Positions 1 through 8,462 of a stretch of 21,614 bases of DNA are shown here, in pieces. Every line of letters starts with the position of its first letter. The first letter of the stretch is position 1. Location: NCBI GenBank assembly GCA_029932445.1, contig JAOZQB010000020.1:1-21614 (forward strand), given 5' to 3'. Source of the stretch: Bacteroidales bacterium. GTDB taxonomy: Bacteria; Bacteroidota; Bacteroidia; Bacteroidales; JAADGE01. The position numbers were made by a program, and so were the translations under genes. The notes beneath the pieces are model-generated. The model saw only the letters and a program-made list of their open reading frames with translations, searched no databases and was not told where the DNA came from.

Positions 1-1966
1 TGTCTTCTACTGTTTCAACACCTGTTTTTGAAGTTACTTTTAAAACATACACGCCGTTTTCTCCGATTATCGGTTTTGATATTTTATCTTTTTCTAATTG
101 AGTCCCTGTTGCAATTACGGCATATTCAATTCCGTCATCATTTAATCTTGATGATGAAAAGCTGATATTTTTAGCTGTTTTGTCAAAACTCGAAATATCT
201 TGCATTTCTTTTACAAACATTTCTCCTTTTTTCTCTTTTCTAACTTTTACCGTAACATCTTCTTTAACTTGATTAAAAGGTGCCGTACCGTCTTCTCTGA
301 CTTCTGTAACAGCAGCCACAATAAATATATCTCCGTCTTGAAACGGTTCGGAAACACTTCCTTTACCGGTTTCATCTTTATAAATCCAGCGAATAACCGC
401 ATCAGGATTATTAACTCCTGCAATAATTTCTGTTTCAGGTGTTATTTCGGTTGCAATTTTTTTTGTTAAATGTTCTTTTTCTATTAATTCATCAAATTTA
501 TCCGTATTATTATCTGAATTTACCGATAAATCTCTGGCTGTTGCAAAATATCCGCTGATTGTATTATTTCCCGGCCTAACCTCATTTATAATTTTTGCAA
601 TTCTGACTTTTTCTTTTTTAGGTTTGCTTTGATAAGTTATTTCAATTAAATGAACGCCGTACTGTGATTTTACAATAACGATATCTCCTACATTTCCTTT
701 AAAACAAGCATCACTGAATGGCCTAACCATTCTCCCTTCGGTAAATTTATCCAAATCTCCGCCTTTTTCAGCTGAACCTTTATCGGCAGAATTATCTTTT
801 GCTAATTGAGCAAAATCGGAACCGTTTTTGATTAATGTTTTTAAGCTGTCGGCAATTTCTTCTGCTCTGTTAATATCTTTTATAACTTGACCGTCAACTT
901 GAATTAAAATATGACGAGCACCGACAGTATCCGGAACAGTTACTCTGTCAAAAACACGTTTTAATACATAGGATCCGTTTTCTAAATCAGGACCGAAAAC
1001 AGAATCAGAAGATGCATTAAATAAAGCTGTATCACCCAACTCTTCAAGTGAATAATGTTTTTCGTCAAAAGGAACTTCCGAATTTGCGTTAACGTAATCA
1101 ATTAATTCATTTATTGATGTATCAACAGAAATTTCTGCAAACTCCGCTTTATAATATTCAATATCTTTTTCAGCAACTTGAAAATCTTCTTCCGAAGGAA
1201 TTATGTTTAAAGTAATATAAGCAATATCTCTTGATTCTTTTTGTTCGTAATCATTTTTATGAGAATCATAATATTCTTTAAGTTCTTTTTCTGTTACGGA
1301 AACAGTACTGTCTGCAACTGAATTATATTTTTTTGAAGTATAATCAAAATCAACAACATTCACACGTTCTTTGTACAAACTCTTTGCTTCAAAATTTGTA
1401 ACATTCATTCCTTTTGAAATCAAAGAAGCATATTTAGTAAATTTTCTGTTATCACGCATTTCATTTTCAAGGAATTTTGCAACTTGAAGCCCCTCTTCCG
1501 ATTGATTTGCATTTTGGAAAAAGTTAACAGCAGCTTGCGAATTAAACTGTCTTGTATTAGGATCCGTAAATATTTGGCGTGTTAACGGATCCAATCCTGT
1601 TTGAATATTTTCACCACTGACTATTTTTGCTAATTCCAAATCACTTACCTCAAGACCTAAATCTTCATAAGTACCTGAGAGTGAGTAGTTTTTAACAATT
1701 TTATCCCACACTTGATCTTTTACGTATTTTTGATTTTGTTCATCTAAAGAAGATTTTCCCGTTAACATTTTCATCCCTTCTTCATAATTCTTAAATCGTG
1801 CTTGATATTCCTGAATTGAAACAGGCGTTCCGTTAATCTCGGCAATATCTCTTTCTGAACGAGAAAATAATTTATTAACATCTCCTAATAAAAATGCAAC
1901 TAATGCTATACCTATCACAATAACAATAACAGGTCCTGCATTTCTGATTCTTTGTAATGTAGCCAT
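1..1966 (-). CDS. ppiD: PpiD/SurA-type peptidyl-prolyl isomerase, C-terminus cut by window edge
   Basis: This is a membrane-anchored periplasmic folding factor that should help nascent outer-membrane proteins fold. Translation of the minus strand from the ATG at 1966-1964 runs 655 codons to the window edge with no stop, so the C-terminus is missing; the family is usually about 700 residues in Bacteroidota. The N-terminus has a short basic stretch and one membrane helix (about residues 12-28, PVIVIVIGIALVAFLL). A SurA_N-like region rich in charged helices follows. A parvulin (rotamase) domain spans about 350-446, opening with ARHILIQV and closing with YGVHLIEI, so the two family histidines are present (about 352 and 439), together with the KGGDL loop. 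The neighbouring SusC/SusD genes are divergent. Family assignment is firm; the split between PpiD and SurA rests on the N-terminal membrane helix. Confidence 0.88.
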   Translation of the reverse strand, partial: MATLQRIRNAGPVIVIVIGIALVAFLLGDVNKLFSRSERDIAEINGTPVSIQEYQARFKNYEEGMKMLTGKSSLDEQNQKYVKDQVWDKIVKNYSLSGTYEDLGLEVSDLELAKIVSGENIQTGLDPLTRQIFTDPNTRQFNSQAAVNFFQNANQSEEGLQVAKFLENEMRDNRKFTKYASLISKGMNVTNFEAKSLYKERVNVVDFDYTSKKYNSVADSTVSVTEKELKEYYDSHKNDYEQKESRDIAYITLNIIPSEEDFQVAEKDIEYYKAEFAEISVDTSINELIDYVNANSEVPFDEKHYSLEELGDTALFNASSDSVFGPDLENGSYVLKRVFDRVTVPDTVGARHILIQVDGQVIKDINRAEEIADSLKTLIKNGSDFAQLAKDNSADKGSAEKGGDLDKFTEGRMVRPFSDACFKGNVGDIVIVKSQYGVHLIEITYQSKPKKEKVRIAKIINEVRPGNNTISGYFATARDLSVNSDNNTDKFDELIEKEHLTKKIATEITPETEIIAGVNNPDAVIRWIYKDETGKGSVSEPFQDGDIFIVAAVTEVREDGTAPFNQVKEDVTVKVRKEKKGEMFVKEMQDISSFDKTAKNISFSSSRLNDDGIEYAVIATGTQLEKDKISKPIIGENGVYVLKVTSKTGVETVED

Positions 1967-2007
1967 TTTAAATGATTATAATTTTATGTTGAAAAAAATA
2001 AAGTTTG

Positions 2008-2015
2008 CAAATATA
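2008..2015 (-). promoter_or_regulatory. possible -7 element for the PpiD-like gene
   Basis: The minus strand reads TATATTTG here, matching the Bacteroidota -7 consensus TAnnTTTG, about 40 nt upstream of the ATG. No TTTG-like -33 element lies about 20 nt further upstream, so this is a weak call in an AT-rich spacer. Confidence 0.35.
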
Positions 2016-2108
2016 TATATAAAATTCTTAAAGAATAAATTAATAAAATAAAATTAAACTGTTCACACATTATCAGGTTTCCGGATTTCAAAAAATTAAG
2101 CGTAAAAT

Positions 2109-2140
2109 TTTGTAAATTCACATTTAAATATTTACATTTG
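2109..2140 (+). promoter_or_regulatory. promoter of the SusC/SusD operon
   Basis: TTTG at 2109-2112 and TACATTTG at 2133-2140 are separated by 20 nt, which matches the Bacteroidota sigma-A promoter (TTTG, about 19-21 nt, TAnnTTTG). Transcription would start near 2146, giving a leader of about 35 nt before the ATG at 2181. Confidence 0.68.
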
Positions 2141-2180
2141 ACGATATAATCTTTTATTGTTTAACTAAAAATGTTTGTTT

Positions 2181-5100
2181 ATGAAAAAACTAATGCTATT
2201 GTTTGCTTTCTTTTCATTGATAAGTTTGCAAATTTACGCTCAAAAAACAGTAACAGGTACTGTTACTGATGATGCCGGAAAAGCTATACCCGGTGTCAGT
2301 GTGCTCGTAAAAGGAACAACCATAGGTACAATGTCATTAGCAGACGGTACATATAGTGTAAAAGTTCCTGACGGTTCTAATGTTTTAATCTTTTCTTATA
2401 TGGGAAAAGAAACTCAAGAAATCACTATTACCGGAAATGTAATTAATGTTAAATTAATGCCTTCAAGTGAAGCTATTGATGAGGTTGTAGTTACCGCTTT
2501 GGGTATTTCCAGAGATACAAAGTCTTTGGGCTATTCAGTTCAAGAAGTTGAAGGAGACGACGTTAATACCGTGAAAGGGAACAATTTTGTTTCTTCTCTT
2601 TCAGGAAAAGTTTCAGGTGTTCAAATTCAAACGAATACAAATTTCGGCGGATCATCAAATGTAATAGTCAGGGGATCATCTTCATTAACAGGAAATAACC
2701 AAGCGTTATTTGTTATTGACGGTATTCCGATTGATAATACAATCTTTAATGATTCTTATCAAGCAAGAGGCGGAACTGGTTATGATTACGGGAATGCTGC
2801 ATCTGATATCAATCCGAATGATATTGAATCAATTTCGATTTTAAAAGGTGCTGCTGCAACTGCTCTTTATGGTTCTCGTGCTGCAAACGGAGTTATTCTT
2901 ATCACTACTAAAAAAGGAGGAAAAAATAAAGACTTAGGAGTCTCTTTTTCAAGTAATTACACTGTTGGTGTCGTTGACAAAAGCACTTTTCCTACTTACC
3001 AAAAAGAATATGGCGGAGGTTATGCAACTTGGTGGGCAGGTGATAATACCCCCGGTAACGGAACTTACGGTGATGACATTCACCCCGGACTTGAACATTG
3101 GGATTGGAACGATGACGGAACTGATGATTATATTGTCCCGACCTATGAAGATGCTTCAATGGGTGAAGCTTTTGACCCGAGTTTAATGGTCTACCAATGG
3201 AATTCATTTATTCCGGGACTCGACACATACGGAAAAGCTCTTCCCTGGGTTGCAGCTGAACATGATCCTTATTATTTCTTTGATAAATCTTCAACTTATT
3301 CAAACAGCGTTCAATTAGCAGGCGGCGGAGAAAATTCTACATACAGATTTTCTTATCAAAACCTTAATCAAAAAGGAATTTTGCCGAACAGCCAATTAAA
3401 CAAAAATAATTTTAATTTGACAGGAACTTATGATATTCTGAAGAATTTAAAAGTTACTACAAATATTAATTATATCAATACATCAGCAACAGGAAGAAAC
3501 TCTACCGGTTATTCCGGAAATATCATGTCTTCTTTCCGCCAATGGTGGCAAGTAAATGTTGATATATTAGATCAAAAAGATGCTTATGACTTATTAGGGA
3601 ATAATGCTACTTGGAATATGAACGGTCCTACTGATTTAGCCCCTGCTTATTGGGATAATTACTACTGGCAACGTTATAAAAATTATGAAACAGATGTCAG
3701 GAATCGAGTGCTTGGCTATACTCAATTGGATTGGGAAGCAAATGATTTCATGAGCTTTACGGCAAGAGTATCTGTTGATAATTATTCTTATATTCAAGAA
3801 GAACGTCGAGCTCCCGGATCTATAGCAGGCTCGTTTGGTGTCAAATACGGTGATGTATCTTCAGGATATGCTTTGAGAAAGAGAAATTTTTTAGAAACAA
3901 ATTTCGATTTCATCGCAAATTTCCATAAAGATATTAATGAAAATATTAATATCAGAGGTTTATTAGGAACAAATATTAGAAAAACATCTTATTCAACACT
4001 TTTTACATCAACTAACGGAGGATTAGCAGTTGCTGATATTTATGCGTTAGCAAATACAAATTCACCATTAGAATTAGCTGAAGAAACAAGTCCGAATATT
4101 CAAGTAAACGGATATTTTGCAAATGCATCTTTAGGTTTTTATGACATGTTCTTTCTTGACGGTGCCGTAAGAATGGATCAATCTTCGACTTTACCTCTTG
4201 ATAATAATACGTATTTTTACCCGTCTGTTTCAGGAAGTTTCTTATTTTCAGAATTGATTGATTTAGATGCATTAAGTTTCGGTAAATTAAGAATAAATTA
4301 TGCTGAAGTTGGTAACAGTGCACCATTCTCTAAATTAAATGATGTCTATTATCAACAATTTCCCTATGCAGGAGTTGGTGTTGCGACAAACGGATCAACT
4401 AAATTTAATCCTGAATTAAAGCCGGAAAAAACTAAAAGTTTAGAAGCCGGAATAACACTAAATTTCCTTAATAACAGAGCGGGATTTGATCTTTCAGTTT
4501 ATGATAACAATTCAATTGATCAAATTATGCCCGTTGCTGTTTCTTATGCTACAGGATATAGTTTTAAATATGTTAATGCCGGTGAAATCAATAATAAAGG
4601 TGTTGAATTAATGTTGAACTTTACTCCGATTAAGAAGAAAGATTTAAAATGGGATATGAATATTAATTGGTCTAAAAATAAAAGCAATGTAGTTTCTCTT
4701 GCCGAAGGTGTTGATAATTTGCAACTTGCAAGTTTACAAGGCGGTGTTACTATTAATGCCAGAGTAGATGAACCATACGGAACTATTCAAGGTACAGATT
4801 TTCTATATTATAACGATATAAAAACGCCTGAAAATCGTATTATAACTTCAAGCGGTAAATATGCACATACTGAAACTTCCGATCAAGTAATCGGAGATAT
4901 TAATCCTGATTGGATGGCTGGTATCAGGAATACTATTTCGTATAAAAACTTTGATTTCAGTTTCTTAATTGACTGGAAAAAAGGCGGAGATATTTTCTCT
5001 TTAGATTTATGGTACGGAATGGGAACCGGTTTATATCCTGAAACTGCAGGACTTAATGACTTAGGAAATCCGCTTCGTGATATTGTAATTGATAACGGAG

Positions 5101-5489
5101 ACGGAACATACGGTGCCGAAAGCGGAGGAAGAGTTCTTGAAGGTGTTATGGAAGACGGAACTCCGAATACAACCAGAGTTTATGAAGGTTGGTATGGCAA
5201 CTCCCAAGGATGGAAAAGCGGTACTAATGCTTTACAAATTTATGATGCAAGTTATATTAAGTTAAGAGAAGTTGCTTTAACATATACGCTTCCGACATCA
5301 ATTGTAAAGAAAACATTCCTTCAAGACGTTTCATTAAGTATTGTTGGCTCAAATCTTTGGATTTTACACAAAAACCTTCCTTATGCAGATCCTGAAACTA
5401 CTCAAGGTGCAGGTAACATTCAAGGATGGCAAAGTGGTGTTATGCCGACTACAAAAAATATCGGTTTCACATTAAATATTAAATTTTAA
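2181..5489 (+). CDS. SusC/RagA-family TonB-dependent outer-membrane transporter
   Basis: This is the outer-membrane barrel of a SusCD importer, which takes up glycans, peptides or other nutrients using TonB energy; the substrate cannot be read from the sequence. The 1102-residue protein starts at ATG 2181 (a TTG two codons earlier is less likely), with a signal peptide ending near IYAQ (about residue 21). A carboxypeptidase-regulatory-like beta domain covers about 22-95 (VTGTVTDDAGKAIPGVSVLV). The SusC signature region EVVVTALGISR follows at about 101-111, and then the plug domain with VIVRGSSSL and SILKGAAATALYGSRAANGV (about 162-239). The rest is beta-barrel ending in an aromatic residue (NIKF). 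The SusD partner starts 11 nt downstream. No glycoside hydrolase, peptidase or anti-sigma/ECF regulator lies beside it, so this is an orphan SusCD pair rather than a full utilization locus. Confidence 0.95.
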   Translation: MKKLMLLFAFFSLISLQIYAQKTVTGTVTDDAGKAIPGVSVLVKGTTIGTMSLADGTYSVKVPDGSNVLIFSYMGKETQEITITGNVINVKLMPSSEAIDEVVVTALGISRDTKSLGYSVQEVEGDDVNTVKGNNFVSSLSGKVSGVQIQTNTNFGGSSNVIVRGSSSLTGNNQALFVIDGIPIDNTIFNDSYQARGGTGYDYGNAASDINPNDIESISILKGAAATALYGSRAANGVILITTKKGGKNKDLGVSFSSNYTVGVVDKSTFPTYQKEYGGGYATWWAGDNTPGNGTYGDDIHPGLEHWDWNDDGTDDYIVPTYEDASMGEAFDPSLMVYQWNSFIPGLDTYGKALPWVAAEHDPYYFFDKSSTYSNSVQLAGGGENSTYRFSYQNLNQKGILPNSQLNKNNFNLTGTYDILKNLKVTTNINYINTSATGRNSTGYSGNIMSSFRQWWQVNVDILDQKDAYDLLGNNATWNMNGPTDLAPAYWDNYYWQRYKNYETDVRNRVLGYTQLDWEANDFMSFTARVSVDNYSYIQEERRAPGSIAGSFGVKYGDVSSGYALRKRNFLETNFDFIANFHKDINENINIRGLLGTNIRKTSYSTLFTSTNGGLAVADIYALANTNSPLELAEETSPNIQVNGYFANASLGFYDMFFLDGAVRMDQSSTLPLDNNTYFYPSVSGSFLFSELIDLDALSFGKLRINYAEVGNSAPFSKLNDVYYQQFPYAGVGVATNGSTKFNPELKPEKTKSLEAGITLNFLNNRAGFDLSVYDNNSIDQIMPVAVSYATGYSFKYVNAGEINNKGVELMLNFTPIKKKDLKWDMNINWSKNKSNVVSLAEGVDNLQLASLQGGVTINARVDEPYGTIQGTDFLYYNDIKTPENRIITSSGKYAHTETSDQVIGDINPDWMAGIRNTISYKNFDFSFLIDWKKGGDIFSLDLWYGMGTGLYPETAGLNDLGNPLRDIVIDNGDGTYGAESGGRVLEGVMEDGTPNTTRVYEGWYGNSQGWKSGTNALQIYDASYIKLREVALTYTLPTSIVKKTFLQDVSLSIVGSNLWILHKNLPYADPETTQGAGNIQGWQSGVMPTTKNIGFTLNIKF

Positions 5490-5500
5490 ACTCAATAACT

Positions 5501-6937
5501 ATGAACAGAAAAATTATAATAGCAATAATTTTTATCTTTGGAATTTTATCTTCGTGTACGAAAAATTTTGAAGATTTAAATATTGACCCGAAACACCCCT
5601 TAGAGGTTAACGGAGGTGTATTATTTACAAATGCACAGGTTGAAATGGCTGATCAAATTTCCAGTACAAATGTAAACAGAAATATCTGGAAATTAATGGC
5701 TCAATATTGGACAGAACGCTCTTATACTGATGAAGCTAACTGGAACATCGTGAACAGAAGAATTTCCGATAATATGTTTCAAACTTATATGGCTATTTTA
5801 AAAGATTTAAAAGATGCCAAGGAAATCATTGGTAATGAAGAAGCTTTTTTTGATAGTGAAAAAGCAAATCAAGCAAACAGAATTGCCATAATTGATTTAA
5901 CAGAAGTATATATTTGGCAAAGACTTGTTGATATGTTTGGCGATATTCCTTATTCAGAAGCTTTGGATATTGAGAATTATACACCTAAATATGATGATGC
6001 TGCAACAATCTATCAAGACTTAATTACTCGTGCTAATGCTGATGTTGCCAACATTGATATTTCTGAAGGCAGCTTTGGTTCTGCTGATTTAATCTATGGC
6101 GGGAATGCTGATAATTGGCAAAAATTCGGATATTCATTATTAGTTAAATTGGGTATCGGAATTGCTGATGGTCCTCTTGCTGCATTAGGACAATCAACTG
6201 TAGAAAATGCATATGATAAAGTTTTTACAAATGCAGATGACGGAGCATTTTTCCCTTATCAAGCATCTTTACCATATGTAAATCCGTTATATACAGATTT
6301 AGTAGCAAGCGGTCGTCATGATTTCCTTATTGCAACAACATTATTTCATGCAATGGATTCCATAAGTGACCCACGAATTAACTATTATTTCGAAGATATA
6401 ACAAATCCGACAACTGATTACGGTTATTCAGGAGGCAGTTACTCAAGTAAAATGCATTATAATTCTGTAATTACTGCTCCGGATTATAAAGGATTTTTTA
6501 TGACTTATGATGAAGTACAATTCTATTTAGCTGAAGCAGCTGCGAGAACTTGGTCTGTTGGTCAAACTGCAGATGTATATTTTGACAATGCCGTTACTGC
6601 TTCAATTATTTCTTGGGGTGGTACTGATGCAGATGCAACTGCTTTGCTCACTACGCACCCTTATGCTTCCTATATAGGAGGCTGGAAAGATGCAATCGGT
6701 ACTCAAGCATGGATATCAATGTATACAAGAGGATTTATTGGTTATACATTCTTTAGAAGATTAGATTTTCCGGAATTTTCTATGCCCCCTTCTCCACCTG
6801 AAGGTGTTACATCTGTTCCGACCAGATTTACATATCCAATTAATGAACAAACCTTAAATGCTACAAATTATCAAGCAGCTTCAACTGCAATTGGTGGTGA
6901 TAGTTTTACAACAAAATTATTCTGGGATATATATTAA
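5501..6937 (+). CDS. SusD/RagB-family nutrient-binding lipoprotein (SusD-like_2 type)
   Basis: This is the surface lipoprotein lid that binds substrate and hands it to the SusC barrel encoded just upstream. The 478-residue protein has a lipoprotein signal peptide with a lipobox LSSC (lipidated Cys at residue 19), followed by NFEDLNIDPKHP, a typical start for the SusD-like_2 subfamily. Features of that subfamily seen here include the mostly helical TPR-like N-terminal part (about 45-220, with the LVDMFGDIPYSEAL segment), FFMTYDEVQFYLAEAAARTW in the middle, and a C-terminal region containing the FTYPINEQTLNATNY stretch, where SusD-like proteins close with aromatic and Asn-rich loops. It is co-transcribed with the SusC gene (11-nt gap) and followed within 25 nt by a strong terminator. 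Substrate unknown. Confidence 0.93.
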   Translation: MNRKIIIAIIFIFGILSSCTKNFEDLNIDPKHPLEVNGGVLFTNAQVEMADQISSTNVNRNIWKLMAQYWTERSYTDEANWNIVNRRISDNMFQTYMAILKDLKDAKEIIGNEEAFFDSEKANQANRIAIIDLTEVYIWQRLVDMFGDIPYSEALDIENYTPKYDDAATIYQDLITRANADVANIDISEGSFGSADLIYGGNADNWQKFGYSLLVKLGIGIADGPLAALGQSTVENAYDKVFTNADDGAFFPYQASLPYVNPLYTDLVASGRHDFLIATTLFHAMDSISDPRINYYFEDITNPTTDYGYSGGSYSSKMHYNSVITAPDYKGFFMTYDEVQFYLAEAAARTWSVGQTADVYFDNAVTASIISWGGTDADATALLTTHPYASYIGGWKDAIGTQAWISMYTRGFIGYTFFRRLDFPEFSMPPSPPEGVTSVPTRFTYPINEQTLNATNYQAASTAIGGDSFTTKLFWDIY

Positions 6938-6961
6938 TTATTATTTATTATTTATTTTATT

Positions 6962-6992
6962 AAAAAAGGTTGCTTTGAAAGCAACCTTTTTT
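6962..6992 (+). terminator. intrinsic terminator after the SusC/SusD operon
   Basis: GGTTGCTTT at 6968-6976 pairs with AAAGCAACC at 6978-6986. A run of six A before the stem can pair with six T after it, giving a hairpin followed by a U-tract. It lies 24 nt after the SusD stop. The U-tract passes directly into the TTTCTTTG promoter-like element of the next gene. Confidence 0.9.
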
Positions 6993-6993
6993 A

Positions 6994-7001
6994 TTTCTTT
7001 G
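6994..7001 (+). promoter_or_regulatory. possible -7 element for the metallo-hydrolase gene
   Basis: TTTCTTTG differs from TAnnTTTG at one position (T for A). It sits immediately behind the upstream terminator U-tract and 12 nt before the ATG at 7014, which would leave almost no 5' leader. There is no clear -33 element, because that position falls in the hairpin. Confidence 0.35.
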
Positions 7002-7013
7002 CAAAAAATAAAT

Positions 7014-7772
7014 ATGACAGAAATTTGTGCTTTAGCTTCAGGAAGTAACGGAAATTGTTACTATATAGGGAATAAGGAAGAGGCAATATTAATTGATATA
7101 GGGATTTATTACAAACGATTAATTGAACGATTAAACGAAACCGGATTGGATAAAAATAAAATTAAAGCTATTTTTATTTCACACGAACATACTGATCATA
7201 TTCAAGGAGCTCGAATAACTTCCAAAAAATTGGGAATTCCGGTTTTCTACACAAAAAAAACCTACCATAAATGTTACGATAAGAATAAAGCGGATAATTT
7301 CGGTTTTTTTGAAACCGGGACACCTTATATTATAAATACTATTAAAATTCACTCTTTTAAAAAAAATCATGATGCAATTGACCCGTGCAGTTTCAGAATT
7401 GAAATCGGAGGTAATAATATCGGTGTAATGACAGACATCGGAGTAACGGATGAGACTCTGCAAAATGAATTTTCAAAATGTAATGCAGTTTTTCTGGAAA
7501 GTAATTATGATGAGGATATGTTGATGAACGGTTTATATCCTTATCATTTAAAACAACGTGTCAGTTCGAACAAAGGTCATCTTTCAAATTTCCAAGCATT
7601 AAATTTAATTGAACAATTTGCATCACCTCAATTAAAAACCATTCTGCTTTCCCACATTTCTGCTGTTAATAACACACATGAGATTGTAAAAGAAACTTAT
7701 AAGCATTTAAAAAATAAGTATCATATAATTTTAACTTCCAGAAATAATGCCGGTGAAATAATAAGCATCTGA
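7014..7772 (+). CDS. YycJ/WalJ-like metallo-beta-lactamase-fold hydrolase
   Basis: This is a 252-residue soluble protein of the metallo-beta-lactamase fold. Relatives (YycJ/WalJ) are metal-dependent phosphodiesterases or 5' exonucleases linked to DNA repair and cell-wall regulation. The start at 7014 is chosen because the protein then begins MTEICALASGSNGN, the characteristic SGSxGN opening of this family; the frame stays open further upstream only because it runs back into the SusD gene and the terminator. The metal-binding motif HEHTDH is at residues 57-62. A downstream His in SNKGHLSN and the LSHIS segment near the C-terminus fit the remaining ligands. It lies alone between a terminator and the perR promoter region, so it is probably monocistronic. 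The fold is certain; the exact substrate is not. Confidence 0.9.
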   Translation: MTEICALASGSNGNCYYIGNKEEAILIDIGIYYKRLIERLNETGLDKNKIKAIFISHEHTDHIQGARITSKKLGIPVFYTKKTYHKCYDKNKADNFGFFETGTPYIINTIKIHSFKKNHDAIDPCSFRIEIGGNNIGVMTDIGVTDETLQNEFSKCNAVFLESNYDEDMLMNGLYPYHLKQRVSSNKGHLSNFQALNLIEQFASPQLKTILLSHISAVNNTHEIVKETYKHLKNKYHIILTSRNNAGEIISI

Positions 7773-7856
7773 CAGAATTATTAAAACAATTCAATTCTTA
7801 TTAACAATTTCATATTCAAAACCTTATAATATCTTTTAAAAATAATCTGAATATTT

Positions 7857-7888
7857 CTTGCATTATTTAAATCTTTGTCGTAAATTTG
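7857..7888 (+). promoter_or_regulatory. upstream perR promoter (first of two)
   Basis: TTG at 7858-7860 (in CTTG) and TAAATTTG at 7881-7888 are spaced by 20 nt. It overlaps a second, better promoter 17 nt downstream. The expected start site is near 7894, within 26 nt of the perR ATG. Confidence 0.45.
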
Positions 7889-7905
7889 CAATGTTTTTAA
7901 TTTTG
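7874..7905 (+). promoter_or_regulatory. downstream perR promoter (second of two)
   Basis: TTTG at 7874-7877 and TAATTTTG at 7898-7905 are separated by exactly 20 nt, a full match to the Bacteroidota consensus. Transcription would begin near 7911, leaving a leader of about 9 nt before the ATG at 7920. It is the likely main promoter for perR, rubrerythrin and peroxiredoxin. Confidence 0.6.
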
Positions 7906-7919
7906 TAATCATTACATTT

Positions 7920-8345
7920 ATGAAAGTAATACAAAATATAAGTGCGGAATTGCTCAAAGCAGATATAAAACCGTCGTGGCAAAGAATTAAAATATACGAA
8001 TTTATTCTTAATAATAATATTCATCCGACGGTTGATACAGTTTATAAAAAATTGGTAAAAGAAATCCCTACACTTTCAAAAACAACTGTTTATAATACGC
8101 TTAAACTTTTTGAAGAACATCATTTAATCAAGAATGTAAATATTGAAGAAAACGAAATCAGATATGATGCACAAAATCACATTCACGGACACTTTAAATG
8201 CACTCAATGCGGTAAAATATTTGACTTTGATTACAATTATAACGATTTAAAATACAGTGGATTGGATGGTTTTATCTTAAATCAAACGGATGTCATAACA
8301 AAAGGAATTTGCAAATCATGCAAAGAGAAAAACAAATTCGAATAA
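7920..8345 (+). CDS. perR: PerR-type peroxide-sensing repressor (Fur family)
   Basis: This is a 141-residue winged-helix metalloregulator. The N-terminal DNA-binding part is about 1-80, with the recognition-helix segment LSKTTVYNTLKLFEEHHLI (about 52-70). The C-terminal half carries two CxxC pairs (C94/C97 and C131/C134) that hold the structural zinc. The regulatory metal ligands known from Bacillus PerR (H37, D85, H91, H93, D104) align with H35, D83, H89, H91 and D102, offset by two. An Asp rather than Glu at the last position is the feature that separates PerR from Fur, and metal-catalysed oxidation of the two His inactivates the repressor. The downstream genes, rubrerythrin and a peroxiredoxin, are classic PerR targets on the same strand, which supports the call. 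Autoregulation is likely but no operator can be assigned with confidence. Confidence 0.9.
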   Translation: MKVIQNISAELLKADIKPSWQRIKIYEFILNNNIHPTVDTVYKKLVKEIPTLSKTTVYNTLKLFEEHHLIKNVNIEENEIRYDAQNHIHGHFKCTQCGKIFDFDYNYNDLKYSGLDGFILNQTDVITKGICKSCKEKNKFE

Positions 8346-8364
8346 GTATTTAAACCAAAATAAC

Positions 8365-8433
8365 ATGGTAAATATTGAAGCATTATATAATATCACATAC
8401 GGAGTAAACAAAGATGAATTTGAGGAAATATAA
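8365..8433 (+). pseudogene. relic of a flavin reductase-rubredoxin (Hrb-like) gene, internally deleted
   Basis: This is a 22-codon open frame with an ATG start and TAA stop, between perR and rubrerythrin. Its first half reads MVNIEALYNITYGV, which resembles the N-terminus of flavin reductase domains found in high-molecular-weight rubredoxins. Its last eight residues (NKDEFEEI), together with the preceding GV, resemble the C-terminal end of rubredoxins after the last CxxC (CPxCGVxKDEFEE). The simplest reading is an in-frame deletion joining the first 14 or so codons to the last 8 of a flavin reductase-rubredoxin fusion. Such proteins feed electrons to rubrerythrin and flavodiiron proteins, so the location just before rubrerythrin makes sense. 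It could instead be an assembly error or a chance ORF. The resemblance is from memory of the families, not a database match. Confidence 0.6.
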
Positions 8434-8462
8434 TTATTCACATAATTAAAAATTTTAACATT

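Noticed and set aside
200..469. Plus-strand ORF of 89 codons
   Set aside because: It lies antisense inside the PpiD-like gene, with a Phe/Asn-rich composition typical of a shadow frame.
6858..7013. Upstream extension of the metallo-hydrolase frame
   Set aside because: It overlaps the SusD gene and the terminator hairpin; the family N-terminus fits the ATG at 7014.
8346..8462. AT-rich palindromes resembling a PerR operator (for example ATTATATAAT)
   Set aside because: In so AT-rich a spacer such palindromes are expected by chance, and no full match to TTATAATnATTATAA is seen.
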